Below the pieces are notes generated by a model. The model made no database searches. It was not told where the DNA came from and was given only the letters and a program-made list of their open reading frames with translations. This document shows, piece by piece, positions 51,919 through 60,281 of a DNA stretch of 64,000 nucleotides (position 1 is its first letter; the number at the start of each line of letters is the position of its first letter). Origin of the DNA: DASQPA01 sp963756455 (lineage in GTDB: Bacteria > Acidobacteriota > Thermoanaerobaculia > Multivoradales > UBA5704); contig CAVWNC010000004.1 in the NCBI GenBank assembly GCA_963756455.1, positions 3,410,001 to 3,474,000 on the forward strand. The letters are read 5' to 3'. The position numbers and the translations under genes were made by a program.

Positions 51919-51954
51919 CCTTACATAATAGGTGAAAAGTAAGGACGGACGCAA
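51919..51954 (-). promoter_or_regulatory. vapB promoter with overlapping operator dyad
   Basis: On the minus strand TTGCGT (51949-51954) and TATTAT (51925-51930) are separated by 18 bp, a good sigma-70 promoter about 25 nt upstream of vapB. A perfect inverted repeat CCTTAC-N14-GTAAGG spans 51919-51944 and covers the -10 element, so a dimeric AbrB-type VapB bound there would block RNA polymerase. This is the usual autoregulation design of vapBC loci. Confidence 0.6.
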
Positions 51955-52077
51955 GGGTGGCCGGGCATCGAGGTGAATCGCGGATCTCAGGTTTCTCATT
52001 TCGTCTCCTTTCAGCAGGAAGGACGGAAAAAGGCCCGGAGATCGCTCAGCCTGGGGAAAGAAAATTTAGCGCGCGGG

Positions 52078-54174
52078 TTACACCTCGACGCCGGCCTCTT
52101 GGAGGAGCGCCAAGAAGGCCTCCTCGTCGAGGGTCGGAACCCCCAACTTCCGGGCGTCGTCGGCCTTCGAGCCGGCGTCCTCGCCGACCACGACGTAGTC
52201 GGTCCCTTTGCTCACCGAGGAGGTGGCACGGGCGCCCAGGGAGACGACGAGCTCCTGGGCCTGGCGGCGGGGGATGCGGGAGAGCCCACCGGTGAAGACG
52301 AACTTCTTGCCGGCCAAGGGGCCGGCCGGGGTCGCTGCGGTCGTCGGGGCGGCAGGGGCCGTTTCGGAGACCTCGATCGTCTTCAGCAGGTCGTCCAGCA
52401 CCTGGGCATTTCCGGGCTCGGCGAAGAAAGCGGTGATCTGCTCGGCCATCCGCGGTCCGACTCCGGGGATCTCCTGGAGGGTGTCAAAGTCGGCCGCGCG
52501 CAGCCGCCCGAGGCTTCCGAAGTGCCGGGCGAGGTCGCGCGCCACGGCGACTCCCACCTCGGGGATGCCCAAGCCGTAGAGGAAGCGAGGGAGCTCCGCC
52601 TTCTCCGCCTTCCTCAGGTTCTCGACCAGCTTGCCGGCCGATTTTTGGCCGAAGCCTTCGAGCTCGACCAGCTGCTCGGGGCGGAGCGCGAAGAGGTCCG
52701 GCAGGCGGCGGACCAATCCCTGGGCCACGAAGAGCTTGGCGCTCTCGTCGCCCAGCCCCTCGATGTCGAGGGCGTCGCGCGAGGCGAGGTGGACGATGCG
52801 GCCGGCGAGCTGGGCCGGGCAGTTGAAGCCGTTGGGGCAGACGGTGAACGGGCCGCGCTCGCCGAGCGGCGTGCCGCAGGAGGGGCAGTCAGACGGCATC
52901 TGCCAGACCGGCCCGCGCTCGCGGTCGGGCTCCTCGATCCGCTCGACCACCTGGGGGATGACGTCCCCCGCCCGCTGCACCCGCACCCGGTCGCCCTCCC
53001 GCACGTCCTTCCGGGCCACCTCCTCGCGGTTGTGGAGGGTGGCGCGAGCGACGGTGACGCCGCCGATCTCCACCGGCAGCATGAGCGCGACCGGGGTGAC
53101 GACGCCGGTCCGCCCGACGCTGGGGACGATCGAGAGGATGCGGGTGATCTCCTTGCGGGGAGGAAACTTGAAGGCGAAGGCCCAGCGCGGGTGCCGGGAG
53201 GTCCAGCCCAGGCGCTCGCGGGCCGCCAGGTCGTCGAGCTTGATGACGATGCCGTCGATCTCGTAGCCGAGGTCGTCCCTCTTCTCCTCCAGCTCCCGAT
53301 GGTAGGCGAGGACGTCTTCCACCGTGGCGGCCTGGCGGATCAGGGGGTTCACCCGCAGTCCCCAGGCGGCGAGCGCCTGGAGCACTCCCCACTGGGTGGT
53401 GACGGAGACGGGCCTCCCCGCGGCCTCCTCGACGTAGAGGAAGTCGTAGGCGTAGAGGTCGAGCGGTCGCGAGGCGGTCAGTTGGGGATCGAGCTGGCGA
53501 AGCGCCCCGGCGGCGGCGTTTCGCGGGTTGGAGAAGGGCTCCTTGCCCTCCGCCAGGAGGCGCTCGTTCAGCTTGTCGAACGGCGCCGAGTGCATGATGA
53601 CCTCGCCGCGCAGAGCGAGGAGGCGCGGCACGGGCGGGATCCCCTCGCCCTCCCGCAGGCGGAGGGGGACGGAGGAGATGGTCCGGACGTTCTCGGTGAT
53701 CCCCTCGCCGCGGGTGCCGTCGCCGCGGGTCGAAGCGCGGACGAGCACCCCCTCCTCGTAGACCAACTCGACCGAGGCGCCGTCGAGCTTGGGCTCGAGC
53801 ACGTAGGCGATCTCCTGGGGGAGCGGGGCTTCGCCCGCTTCGGCGGCAGGAATGTCCGGCTTGAGGCCCTTGCGCACCCGCTCGTCGAAGCGGACGAGGG
53901 CGGCCTCCTCGCGGTCCGAGTCGAGCGAGCGCATGGGCGACATGTGCTCGACCGTGGGGAAGCTGGTGAGCGGCTGCCCCGCCACCCGCTGGGTGGGAGA
54001 GTCGGAGGAGAGGAGGTCGGGATGCTCCTCCTCCAGGGCCTGGAGCTCGTGGAAGAGGCGGTCGTACTCCTCGTCCGAGACGTCCGGAGCATCTTTTACA
54101 TAGTAGAGATAGTCGTGGTGGCGGATCGCCCCCCGCAGCTTCTCGATCCGTTCCGCCGCCCGCTTATGCTCCAT
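52078..54174 (-). CDS. ligA: NAD-dependent DNA ligase LigA
   Basis: The 698-residue protein has all LigA domains: Ia domain (HHDYLYYVKDAPDVSDEEYD), the adenylation motif LEPKLDGASVELVYE with the active Lys, the RNAAAGALRQLD region, an OB fold, a four-Cys zinc finger (CPSCGTP ... CPNGFNCPAQ), HhH repeats (LGIPEVG, IPGVGPRMAEQI) and a C-terminal BRCT domain (KKFVFTGGLSRIPRRQAQEL). It seals nicks during replication and repair. Start at ATG 54174 is backed by GGGAGACGAGG. It is divergent from yihY. 51955-52077, between it and vapB, shows nothing else. Confidence 0.96.
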   Translation of the reverse strand: MEHKRAAERIEKLRGAIRHHDYLYYVKDAPDVSDEEYDRLFHELQALEEEHPDLLSSDSPTQRVAGQPLTSFPTVEHMSPMRSLDSDREEAALVRFDERVRKGLKPDIPAAEAGEAPLPQEIAYVLEPKLDGASVELVYEEGVLVRASTRGDGTRGEGITENVRTISSVPLRLREGEGIPPVPRLLALRGEVIMHSAPFDKLNERLLAEGKEPFSNPRNAAAGALRQLDPQLTASRPLDLYAYDFLYVEEAAGRPVSVTTQWGVLQALAAWGLRVNPLIRQAATVEDVLAYHRELEEKRDDLGYEIDGIVIKLDDLAARERLGWTSRHPRWAFAFKFPPRKEITRILSIVPSVGRTGVVTPVALMLPVEIGGVTVARATLHNREEVARKDVREGDRVRVQRAGDVIPQVVERIEEPDRERGPVWQMPSDCPSCGTPLGERGPFTVCPNGFNCPAQLAGRIVHLASRDALDIEGLGDESAKLFVAQGLVRRLPDLFALRPEQLVELEGFGQKSAGKLVENLRKAEKAELPRFLYGLGIPEVGVAVARDLARHFGSLGRLRAADFDTLQEIPGVGPRMAEQITAFFAEPGNAQVLDDLLKTIEVSETAPAAPTTAATPAGPLAGKKFVFTGGLSRIPRRQAQELVVSLGARATSSVSKGTDYVVVGEDAGSKADDARKLGVPTLDEEAFLALLQEAGVEV

Positions 54175-54285
54175 CCTCGTCTCCCTCAGCGGCACTCCAT
54201 AGAGCCCATCGCCGCGAAACCGAAAATTTAGCACGCCCCTGGTAGTCTGGTGCCTGTCTGGGGTGGGTCCTACGGAGGAGAGTTG

Positions 54286-55220
54286 ATGTTTCGGTGGACG
54301 AAAAACGGCCTGTCGCTTAAAAGTCTGGTCTGGCGCATCGTCCGCCGGGTCAACGAGGACCAGCTCTTCGGCCACTGTGCCGAGCTCGCCTACTACTTTC
54401 TTTTCGCCCTTTTCCCCCTCCTGCTCTTCCTCACCACTCTCCTGGGCTACCTCGCCGAGGCGAACGAAGGGCTCCGGGTCAACCTCTTCGCCTATCTCTC
54501 CCGCATCTCACCCAGCCAGGAGATCATCAACCTCGTCGCCGGCACGCTCGCCGAGATCACCCAGGCCAAGGGCGGGGCCAAGCTCTCTGTCGGCTTCCTG
54601 GTCGCCATCTGGGCGGCCTCGAACGGCATGCTGGCGATCGGCAATACGTTGAACACCGCCTGCGGTCTCAAGGAGAACCGCCCGTGGTGGAAGCGGCGCC
54701 TCGCGGCCATCGCCTTGACCGTCCTCTTCTCTCTCCTCGTCGTCTCCGCCCTGGCGATCCTGATCCTGAGCGGCACGATCGGCGAGACTCTCGCCCAGCG
54801 CGTGGGACTGGGGAGAGTTTTCGCCGTGACCTGGAACATTTTCCAGTGGCCGCTCGTCCTCGTTTTCCTCTTTGCTTCGTGCGACATGGTCTACAACTAT
54901 GCCCCCAACCGGGGCGCCCTCCCCCGGCAGTGGGGAACCCCGGGAGCGGCGACCGCCGTCGTCTTCTGGCTGGGGGCTTCCTTCGGCTATCGCTTCTATC
55001 TCGACTACTTTCACGCCTACTCGAAAACCTACGGCTCGTTGGGCGCCGTGATCCTCCTCCTCGTCTGGTTCTATCTCACCGGTTTCGCCCTGTTGGTGGG
55101 GGGGAGGTCAACTCCGAGGTCGACCGTTCCCGGGGCGAGCTGCCGGCGAAGGGGCCGACCGGTCCCGGCGAGACCGGGGTGGCGCCAGAGAAGGTACAGC
55201 GCCGCCGCCTTAAGGCCTGA
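54286..55220 (+). CDS. YihY/virulence factor BrkB-like membrane protein, frameshifted near the 3' end
   Basis: ATG 54286 follows GGAGGAGAG. The protein has the YihY pattern: ELAYYFLFALFPLLLFLTTLLG, several transmembrane segments and the conserved end FYLTGFALLVGGEVNSEVDR. That end is split: the frame leaves YihY sequence within a G7 run (55098-55104). With one extra G, reading continues as GEVNSEVDRSRGELPAKG to a stop at 55220; without it the frame ends with unrelated residues at 55251. A homopolymer indel, either technical or a phase-variable tract, is the simplest explanation. YihY proteins were once misnamed RNase BN; function is uncertain. Confidence 0.85.
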
Positions 55221-55229
55221 GCGCTACTT

Positions 55230-55919
55230 TTACGCGGGAGCCGGGCAGTAGAGGTCGCGCCGCCGTTCGAGATCGGCGACGACGGCGCGTTTGAAGCCCT
55301 CGGGACCGCCGACGGCCATCCTCTCGCGGCGGTAGGTGCCGAGGTCGATCACCTCCAGGTTCATGCGGATGCGCTTCCACAGGTGCGGGAAGCGCTGGCC
55401 GGGGACCTGGACGTGGTGGAGGCCGCCGCTGTAGGCGACGAGCATGCGGCCCTCGCCGATCGAGTCGAGGATGTCGGCGATGCCGCCGCGGACGGTCATC
55501 GGCCGGCCCTCCGAGTCGAGGCCGTTCGCCCGTTTCATCCGTCCCTCGGGAAAGAGGACCACCATGGCGTCGGGGTCGATCCGCCGGAGGACCGCCTCCC
55601 AGCTCTCGTCGCGCTCGCGGGTAACCGAGATGACGTGCTTCGCCACCAGGCCGAAGAAGCGGCCGACGACGGCGCGCTCGGAGGTCTTCTGGGCGATGGG
55701 AAGGACGCCGTGGCGGGCGAGGCGGAAGAGGAAGCGGAAGGGGCAGCCGCCGGCGAAGAGCGGCTCGTAGAGGCTCGTGTGGTTTAAGAGGGTGACCAGG
55801 CGGATGTGCCGCCAGGGGTCTTCCGGCACCTCGCCGATGAACCGCATGTCGATGCGGTAGAAGAGGTTGGAGACGACCTTGAGGAGGCCGAGAAGGAGGG
55901 AGACGAAGACGTCGCGCAC
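55230..55919 (-). CDS. PlsC-like acyltransferase
   Basis: The 229-residue protein resembles 1-acyl-glycerol-3-phosphate acyltransferases. It has an N-terminal hydrophobic segment (FVSLLLGLLKVVSNLFYRID), block I NHTSLYEPLF (H-x4-E instead of the common H-x4-D) and block III VVLFPEGRMKRAN. The GTG start at 55919 follows the SCP2 gene stop by 7 bp, so both are probably co-translated. It likely acylates a lipid acceptor at the inner membrane; the D-to-E change in block I makes activity less certain. Confidence 0.78.
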   Translation of the reverse strand: MRDVFVSLLLGLLKVVSNLFYRIDMRFIGEVPEDPWRHIRLVTLLNHTSLYEPLFAGGCPFRFLFRLARHGVLPIAQKTSERAVVGRFFGLVAKHVISVTRERDESWEAVLRRIDPDAMVVLFPEGRMKRANGLDSEGRPMTVRGGIADILDSIGEGRMLVAYSGGLHHVQVPGQRFPHLWKRIRMNLEVIDLGTYRRERMAVGGPEGFKRAVVADLERRRDLYCPAPA

Positions 55920-55926
55920 GCTTCGT

Positions 55927-56367
55927 CTAGCCCGCCGAGCCCGCCGGGGAGCCTTTCGGGAACTCGGTCGGCACCCGCTGGGCGGCCGCCAGGAGCTCCT
56001 TGGCCGAGTTGATGTAGGGGAGGAGGCGGGCGAAGCTGCCGCGCGCCAGCTTGACCTTGCCCGACATCACCCCGAAGAGCGGCTCCAACCGGCCCTCCAG
56101 AACCTCTTTCCACACCGCGGCGGCGGCGGTGACGACGTAGGACGCCGCGTCCAGATCCTCACGGGACGCTGCCCGCGCCACCCGGCAGACGCCGTGCCAG
56201 AGGTCCAGGTAGACCCCGCGCTCGCCGAGCACCCCCAGGGCCTCGTCGGCCACCATGGAGAGGACCATCGCTCCCTCCCAGCCCCGGGCCGCGCTGGCGT
56301 ATCCCTCGCTCGCCGCGATCTCCTCCCTGAAGACCTGCGCCCACTCGTCCCCGAAAAGCTCCGCCAT
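55927..56367 (-). CDS. SCP2 sterol-transfer-like lipid-binding protein
   Basis: The 146-residue protein resembles SCP2/sterol carrier domains: a helix-rich N-terminus (EWAQVFREEIAASEGYASAA) and the later pattern LEGRLEPLFGVMSGKVKLARGS, which corresponds to the family's D-G....l.p..af..Gk..i.Gd region. The ATG at 56367 follows GGAGGGAGGTGGAAC. It sits next to a PlsC-like acyltransferase on the same strand, so a lipid-handling role is plausible. It is divergent from the glycosyltransferase gene. Confidence 0.72.
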   Translation of the reverse strand: MAELFGDEWAQVFREEIAASEGYASAARGWEGAMVLSMVADEALGVLGERGVYLDLWHGVCRVARAASREDLDAASYVVTAAAAVWKEVLEGRLEPLFGVMSGKVKLARGSFARLLPYINSAKELLAAAQRVPTEFPKGSPAGSAG

Positions 56368-56464
56368 ACTCGTTCCACCTCCCTCCGGTTTTGCCGGATC
56401 ATACGGGAAAAGAGGGTGGTCTGATACGCTTCGCCCTCTCTTGTCCGCCACCGAGGAACCCGTC

Positions 56465-57361
56465 ATGTCCACTAAGGCCCCAAAGCCCAGCCAGAATTCC
56501 ACGACCAGGCCCCAGATCTCGGCCATCATCACGACATTCAATGAAGAGGCCAACATCGCGGGCTGCATCGAGTCGCTCCTCTGGTGCGACGAGATCTTCG
56601 TCGTCGATTCCTTCTCGACCGACCGCACGCCGGAGATCGTCAAGAGCTTCGAGAAGGTCCGCTTCTTTCAGCGCACCTACTACGGCTCGGCGTCGCAGAA
56701 GAACTGGGCCATGGACCAGGTCACCCACGACTGGATCCTGATCTTCGACGCCGACGAGCGCTGCACCCCCGAGCTCCAGCGCGAGATCGAGGCCCTGCTG
56801 ACCGCCGGGCCGACCGCCGACGGCTACACCATCAAGCGCCGGGTCTACTTCCTCGGCCGGGTCATCCGCTTCTCCGGCTGGCAGCACGACCGGGTGGTCC
56901 GGTTGGTCCGCCGCGGCTCGGCCCGCTACCCCAACCGCCGGGTCCACGCCGACATGATCACCCGCGGCCCCATGCCGGTCCTCAAGAGCCCCATGGAGCA
57001 CTACATGGCGGAGAGCCTGGACGAGTACGCCCGGCGGATCGAGAAGTACAGCTTCTGGGGAGCTTCCCAGAATTGGAAGGATGGCCGGAAAGCGGGTTTC
57101 CCGGAGATCTTCGGCCGTTCGCTCTGGCGTTTCGTCCGCACCTACATCTTCCAGCTCGGCATCCTCGACGGCCTGCACGGCCTCGTCTTCTGCCTGCTCC
57201 AGTCCTACGGCACCTACCTGAAGTGGGCTCTCCTCTGGGGTTGGCACGTCAACGCCGCCCGCGGCCAGATGCCGAACCTCCCCATCTTCGACGAGGACGA
57301 GAGCACCTGGCGCGGCCTGGCCGAAGGGGAGCAGCAGACCCCCGCGAGCGCCGGCTCCTGA
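56465..57361 (+). CDS. Family 2 glycosyltransferase (WaaE/KdtX-like)
   Basis: The 298-residue protein is a GT-A fold glycosyltransferase: ISAIITTFNEEANIAGCIES at the N-terminus, the DxD-like site ILIFDADERCTPEL, and the later segments RYPNRRVHADMI and LKSPMEHY, as in the LPS core enzyme WaaE. Hydrophobic C-terminal helices suggest membrane association. It would add a sugar to lipopolysaccharide or a related glycolipid in the cytoplasm. ATG 56465 is chosen because upstream sequence is antisense to the SCP2 gene. Confidence 0.87.
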   Translation: MSTKAPKPSQNSTTRPQISAIITTFNEEANIAGCIESLLWCDEIFVVDSFSTDRTPEIVKSFEKVRFFQRTYYGSASQKNWAMDQVTHDWILIFDADERCTPELQREIEALLTAGPTADGYTIKRRVYFLGRVIRFSGWQHDRVVRLVRRGSARYPNRRVHADMITRGPMPVLKSPMEHYMAESLDEYARRIEKYSFWGASQNWKDGRKAGFPEIFGRSLWRFVRTYIFQLGILDGLHGLVFCLLQSYGTYLKWALLWGWHVNAARGQMPNLPIFDEDESTWRGLAEGEQQTPASAGS

Positions 57362-57567
57362 CTCGCCCCACCGACTCCGCGAAGCTGGCAGGACTCTTGC
57401 TTTCTACCTGAGCTGGCTGCGGGGCACTTCATAGCAGCACTCCAACGCGCCCCCAGCCCGTTTCCAAATCACCTTCGTGTTGTCGCGGCCGCCCTCGGCG
57501 GCAGCTTTCCGCGGTACGGCTTCGTCGTATCGCCCCCTGAAATGCTGTTTCCGAAAGGAGCCTTCCC

Positions 57568-57714
57568 ATGCTGCTAGCTATCGCTCTGGTCCTCTTCATC
57601 CTCTGGGCGCTGGGCTTTTTCGCCTTCCACGTCGCGGGTGGCCTCATTCACCTCGTCCTGGTGATCGCGGTCATCGTCGTCATCGTCCATCTGATCCAGG
57701 GACGACGAGTATAG
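57568..57714 (+). CDS. Tiny hydrophobic membrane protein (lmo0937-like)
   Basis: The 48-residue peptide starts at ATG 57568 with GAAAGGAG upstream. It is two hydrophobic helices: AIALVLFILWALGFFAFHV and LIHLVLVIAVIVVIVHLI, ending in a basic QGRRV tail. This is the pattern of the short lmo0937/DUF5670 family, often found in stress-response contexts. It was too short for usual length cut-offs but has a clear ribosome-binding site and is followed by a strong hairpin. The gap before it (57362-57567) shows nothing else. Confidence 0.75.
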   Translation: MLLAIALVLFILWALGFFAFHVAGGLIHLVLVIAVIVVIVHLIQGRRV

Positions 57715-57750
57715 AAGGACCGGTCTCCGGCCTTCCCTTGCAACCCCCAT

Positions 57751-57774
57751 CCCGGGCGGGGCCTCCCGCCCGGG
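57751..57774 (+). terminator. Perfect hairpin after the tiny membrane protein gene
   Basis: CCCGGGCGGG, loop GCCT, CCCGCCCGGG: a 10-bp perfect GC stem 36 nt after the stop. A purine-rich then pyrimidine-rich tail follows, without a true U-run. Confidence 0.6.
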
Positions 57775-57922
57775 AAGCCTCCCTCCTTCTTCCTCCTCTT
57801 TCTGCCCGGCACTCCTCTTGCAGTCTCTCCGGCTTGGCAGGCGCCTCCACGGGGCCGCCCGCATCCTGGCTTCATCTTGAGAGATTTCACTGGCAACGGG
57901 ACACAGGAAAGGGAGGTGCACG

Positions 57923-59671
57923 GTGGCGGAGACAGCGGCCGACATCCTGGTCGACGTCCTCACGGACTGGGGCGTCGAGGTGATCTTCGGAATTCCCGGG
58001 GATGGCATCAACGGCATCATGGAGGCGCTCCGCAAGCGGGAGAAGGAGATCCGCTTCATCCAGGTGCGCCATGAGGAATCCGCGGCCTTCATGGCCTGCG
58101 CCTATGCCAAGTACACGGGGAAGCTCGGCGTCTGCCTCGCGACCTCCGGCCCGGGCGGCATCCATCTCCTGAACGGCCTCTACGACGCGAAGATGGACGG
58201 CCAGCCGGTCCTCGCGATCACCGGCCATCACTACAGCGACCTGATCGACACCTTCCAGCAGCAGGATCTGGACCTCGACCGGGTCTTCGAGGACGTGTCG
58301 ATCTACAACACCCGGGTGATGAGCGCCGCTCATGCTGAAAACGTGACCCATCTCGCCTGCCGCGCGGCGCTCTCCTACCGTGGGGTCGCCCACATCAATT
58401 TCCCCGTCGACCTCCAGGAGCAGGAGGTGAAGGAACGCACCCAGAGCAACCTCCCCCGGCACGAGTCGAGCGCCCGCACCCGCCGGACCGGCTCGCCGGC
58501 GGCTTCGGAGCTCCAGAAGGCGGCGGAGGTCTTGAACGCCGGCAAGAAGGTGGCGATCCTCGCCGGCCGCGGCGCCCTGGCCGCCGGGGACGAGCTCGAG
58601 CAGTTGGCGGAGCTGCTCGGAGCGCCGATCGTCAAGGCGCTTCTCGGCAAGGCCGCGGTGCCGGACGACAGCCCCTACACGACGGGCGGCATCGGGCTCC
58701 TCGGCACCCAGCCTTCCCAGGAAGCGCTGGAAGACTGCGACACCCTATTCCTCGTCGGCACGTCCTTCCCTTACATCGAGTTCCTCCCCAAGCCCGGCGA
58801 TGCGAGAGGCGTCCAGATCGATCTCGATCCGCTCCGCATCGGCCTGCGCTACCCCGTAGAGGTGGGGCTCGTGGGGGACGCGCGGGAGACCCTCTCCGAC
58901 CTCCTGCCGCTCCTGAAGCGCAACGAGCACCGCGGTTTCCTCGAAAAGGCGCAGAAAAGCATGCAGGACTGGCGGGAGCTCATGAACGAGCGCGCCACCC
59001 GTTCCGACAAACCGATGAAGCCGCAGGTCGCCGCCTGGGAGCTGGGCAAGCGGCTGTCCGCGACCGCCATCGTCTCCAGCGACTCCGGCACCAACACGAC
59101 CTGGTTCGCCCGCCACATCCCGGTAAAAAAGGGACAGATGCACTCGGTCTCGGGCACCCTCGCGAGCATGGCGGGCGGCCTTCCTTACACGATCGCCGCG
59201 CAGATCGCCTATCCCGACCGCCAGTGCGTCGCCTTCGTGGGGGATGGTGGCTTCACCATGCTGATGGGCGAGCTCGCGACCGCGGTCAAGTACCAGCTGC
59301 CGATCAAGGTCGTGATCGTCAAGAACAACACCTTGGGGCAGATCAAGTGGGAGCAGATGATCTTCCTCGGCAACCCCGAATACGGCTGCGACCTCCACCC
59401 CATCGACTTCGCCGCCTTCGCCCGCGCCTGCGGCGCCACCGGCTTCACCATCACCGACCCGGCCGAGTGCGGTCCGGTGATGGAAGAGGCGCTCAACACC
59501 CCCGGCCCGGTGGTCGTCGAGGCCGTGGTCGATCCCTTCGAGCCGCCCCTGCCGCCCAAGGTGAACGCCAAGCAGGCCGCCCATTTCGCCGAATCCCTCG
59601 CCAAGGGCGAGCCGAACCGGGGGAAGATCGCGCTGACGGTGTTGGCGGATAAGGTCAGGGAGCTGGTGTAG
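57923..59671 (+). CDS. Thiamine-diphosphate enzyme, pyruvate oxidase (PoxB)-like
   Basis: The 582-residue protein has the three-domain layout of pyruvate oxidase/acetolactate synthase: N-terminal Pyr domain with the catalytic glutamate in VRHEESAAFMA and SGPGGIHLLNGLYDA, central domain with VAILAGRGAL, and C-terminal ThDP/Mg motif FVGDGGFTMLMGELATA ... KNNTLGQIKWEQ. GTG start at 57923 with GGGAGGTG upstream. It likely decarboxylates pyruvate or a related 2-oxo acid; lack of the C-terminal membrane-binding helix of E. coli PoxB cannot be judged. Part of its 3' region recurs as a fragment at 63157-63250. Confidence 0.87.
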   Translation: MAETAADILVDVLTDWGVEVIFGIPGDGINGIMEALRKREKEIRFIQVRHEESAAFMACAYAKYTGKLGVCLATSGPGGIHLLNGLYDAKMDGQPVLAITGHHYSDLIDTFQQQDLDLDRVFEDVSIYNTRVMSAAHAENVTHLACRAALSYRGVAHINFPVDLQEQEVKERTQSNLPRHESSARTRRTGSPAASELQKAAEVLNAGKKVAILAGRGALAAGDELEQLAELLGAPIVKALLGKAAVPDDSPYTTGGIGLLGTQPSQEALEDCDTLFLVGTSFPYIEFLPKPGDARGVQIDLDPLRIGLRYPVEVGLVGDARETLSDLLPLLKRNEHRGFLEKAQKSMQDWRELMNERATRSDKPMKPQVAAWELGKRLSATAIVSSDSGTNTTWFARHIPVKKGQMHSVSGTLASMAGGLPYTIAAQIAYPDRQCVAFVGDGGFTMLMGELATAVKYQLPIKVVIVKNNTLGQIKWEQMIFLGNPEYGCDLHPIDFAAFARACGATGFTITDPAECGPVMEEALNTPGPVVVEAVVDPFEPPLPPKVNAKQAAHFAESLAKGEPNRGKIALTVLADKVRELV

Positions 59672-60281
59672 CGAGGGTTTTTCTGGCGAAGGCCGGATGA
59701 TCCGGTGCCGCACGAGGGTGGCTCGGGAAAATCCGGGAGCGTAGGTTGTATGTGGGAACTCCAGGGTTGCAGCCGCCATCCCGAGAGACCGTGCCCTCAT
59801 TCTTCAGCGAGAAAAAGTACGAGGCACTTACAACTGGTTCTATGGGGAAATACTTAGGGTCAATACCTTGAAGGCCAATGCAAGGAGCTAGAAGGTAAGC
59901 TGCCCGCGTCACGGGTTGGATGTATAACCAGGCGCGAGGCATGTTCCCATAGGGGGATTCCAGGCGTCCGATTTCCCAGGAAAGAACGACCTTGGCACCT
60001 GCGCGATCCTTCGCATAGCAATCAACTCGGGTATGAAACATGGAATAAGGATGGAAGGCTCTCCATGAGGCTACCGTGTATTGCCTATTCACACGCTCCG
60101 ACAATGAGCCGTCGGAGAGAGCATAGCCTTGAAGCCACCTGAGGTTGATTCCGTTAACAAAGCCTATCGTATCGTCGACGCCAGGAAATAGAAAAAGGAC
60201 CAGCGCGGATAGAAATATCATGACCACAAAGGCACCGACCACTCGCACGACCCTAGATTGTGTCAAGCGCCTCCTCTTCAT
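59655..60281 (-). CDS. Membrane-anchored protein overlapping the Rhs gene (candidate immunity)
   Basis: The 208-residue product starts at ATG 60281, overlapping the Rhs stop by ATGA. Near its start lies one transmembrane helix (VVRVVGAFVVMIFLSALVLF), and the rest is extracytoplasmic. The last about 20 residues are encoded opposite the poxB-like tail, so the C-terminus may be partly accidental. The coding sequence is clearly less GC-rich than its neighbours. Genes directly after Rhs toxins normally encode cognate immunity proteins; a membrane anchor fits a toxin acting in the periplasm or membrane. No known family recognised. Confidence 0.6.
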   Translation of the reverse strand: MKRRRLTQSRVVRVVGAFVVMIFLSALVLFLFPGVDDTIGFVNGINLRWLQGYALSDGSLSERVNRQYTVASWRAFHPYSMFHTRVDCYAKDRAGAKVVLSWEIGRLESPYGNMPRAWLYIQPVTRAAYLLAPCIGLQGIDPKYFPIEPVVSASYFFSLKNEGTVSRDGGCNPGVPTYNLRSRIFPSHPRAAPDHPAFARKTLATPAP

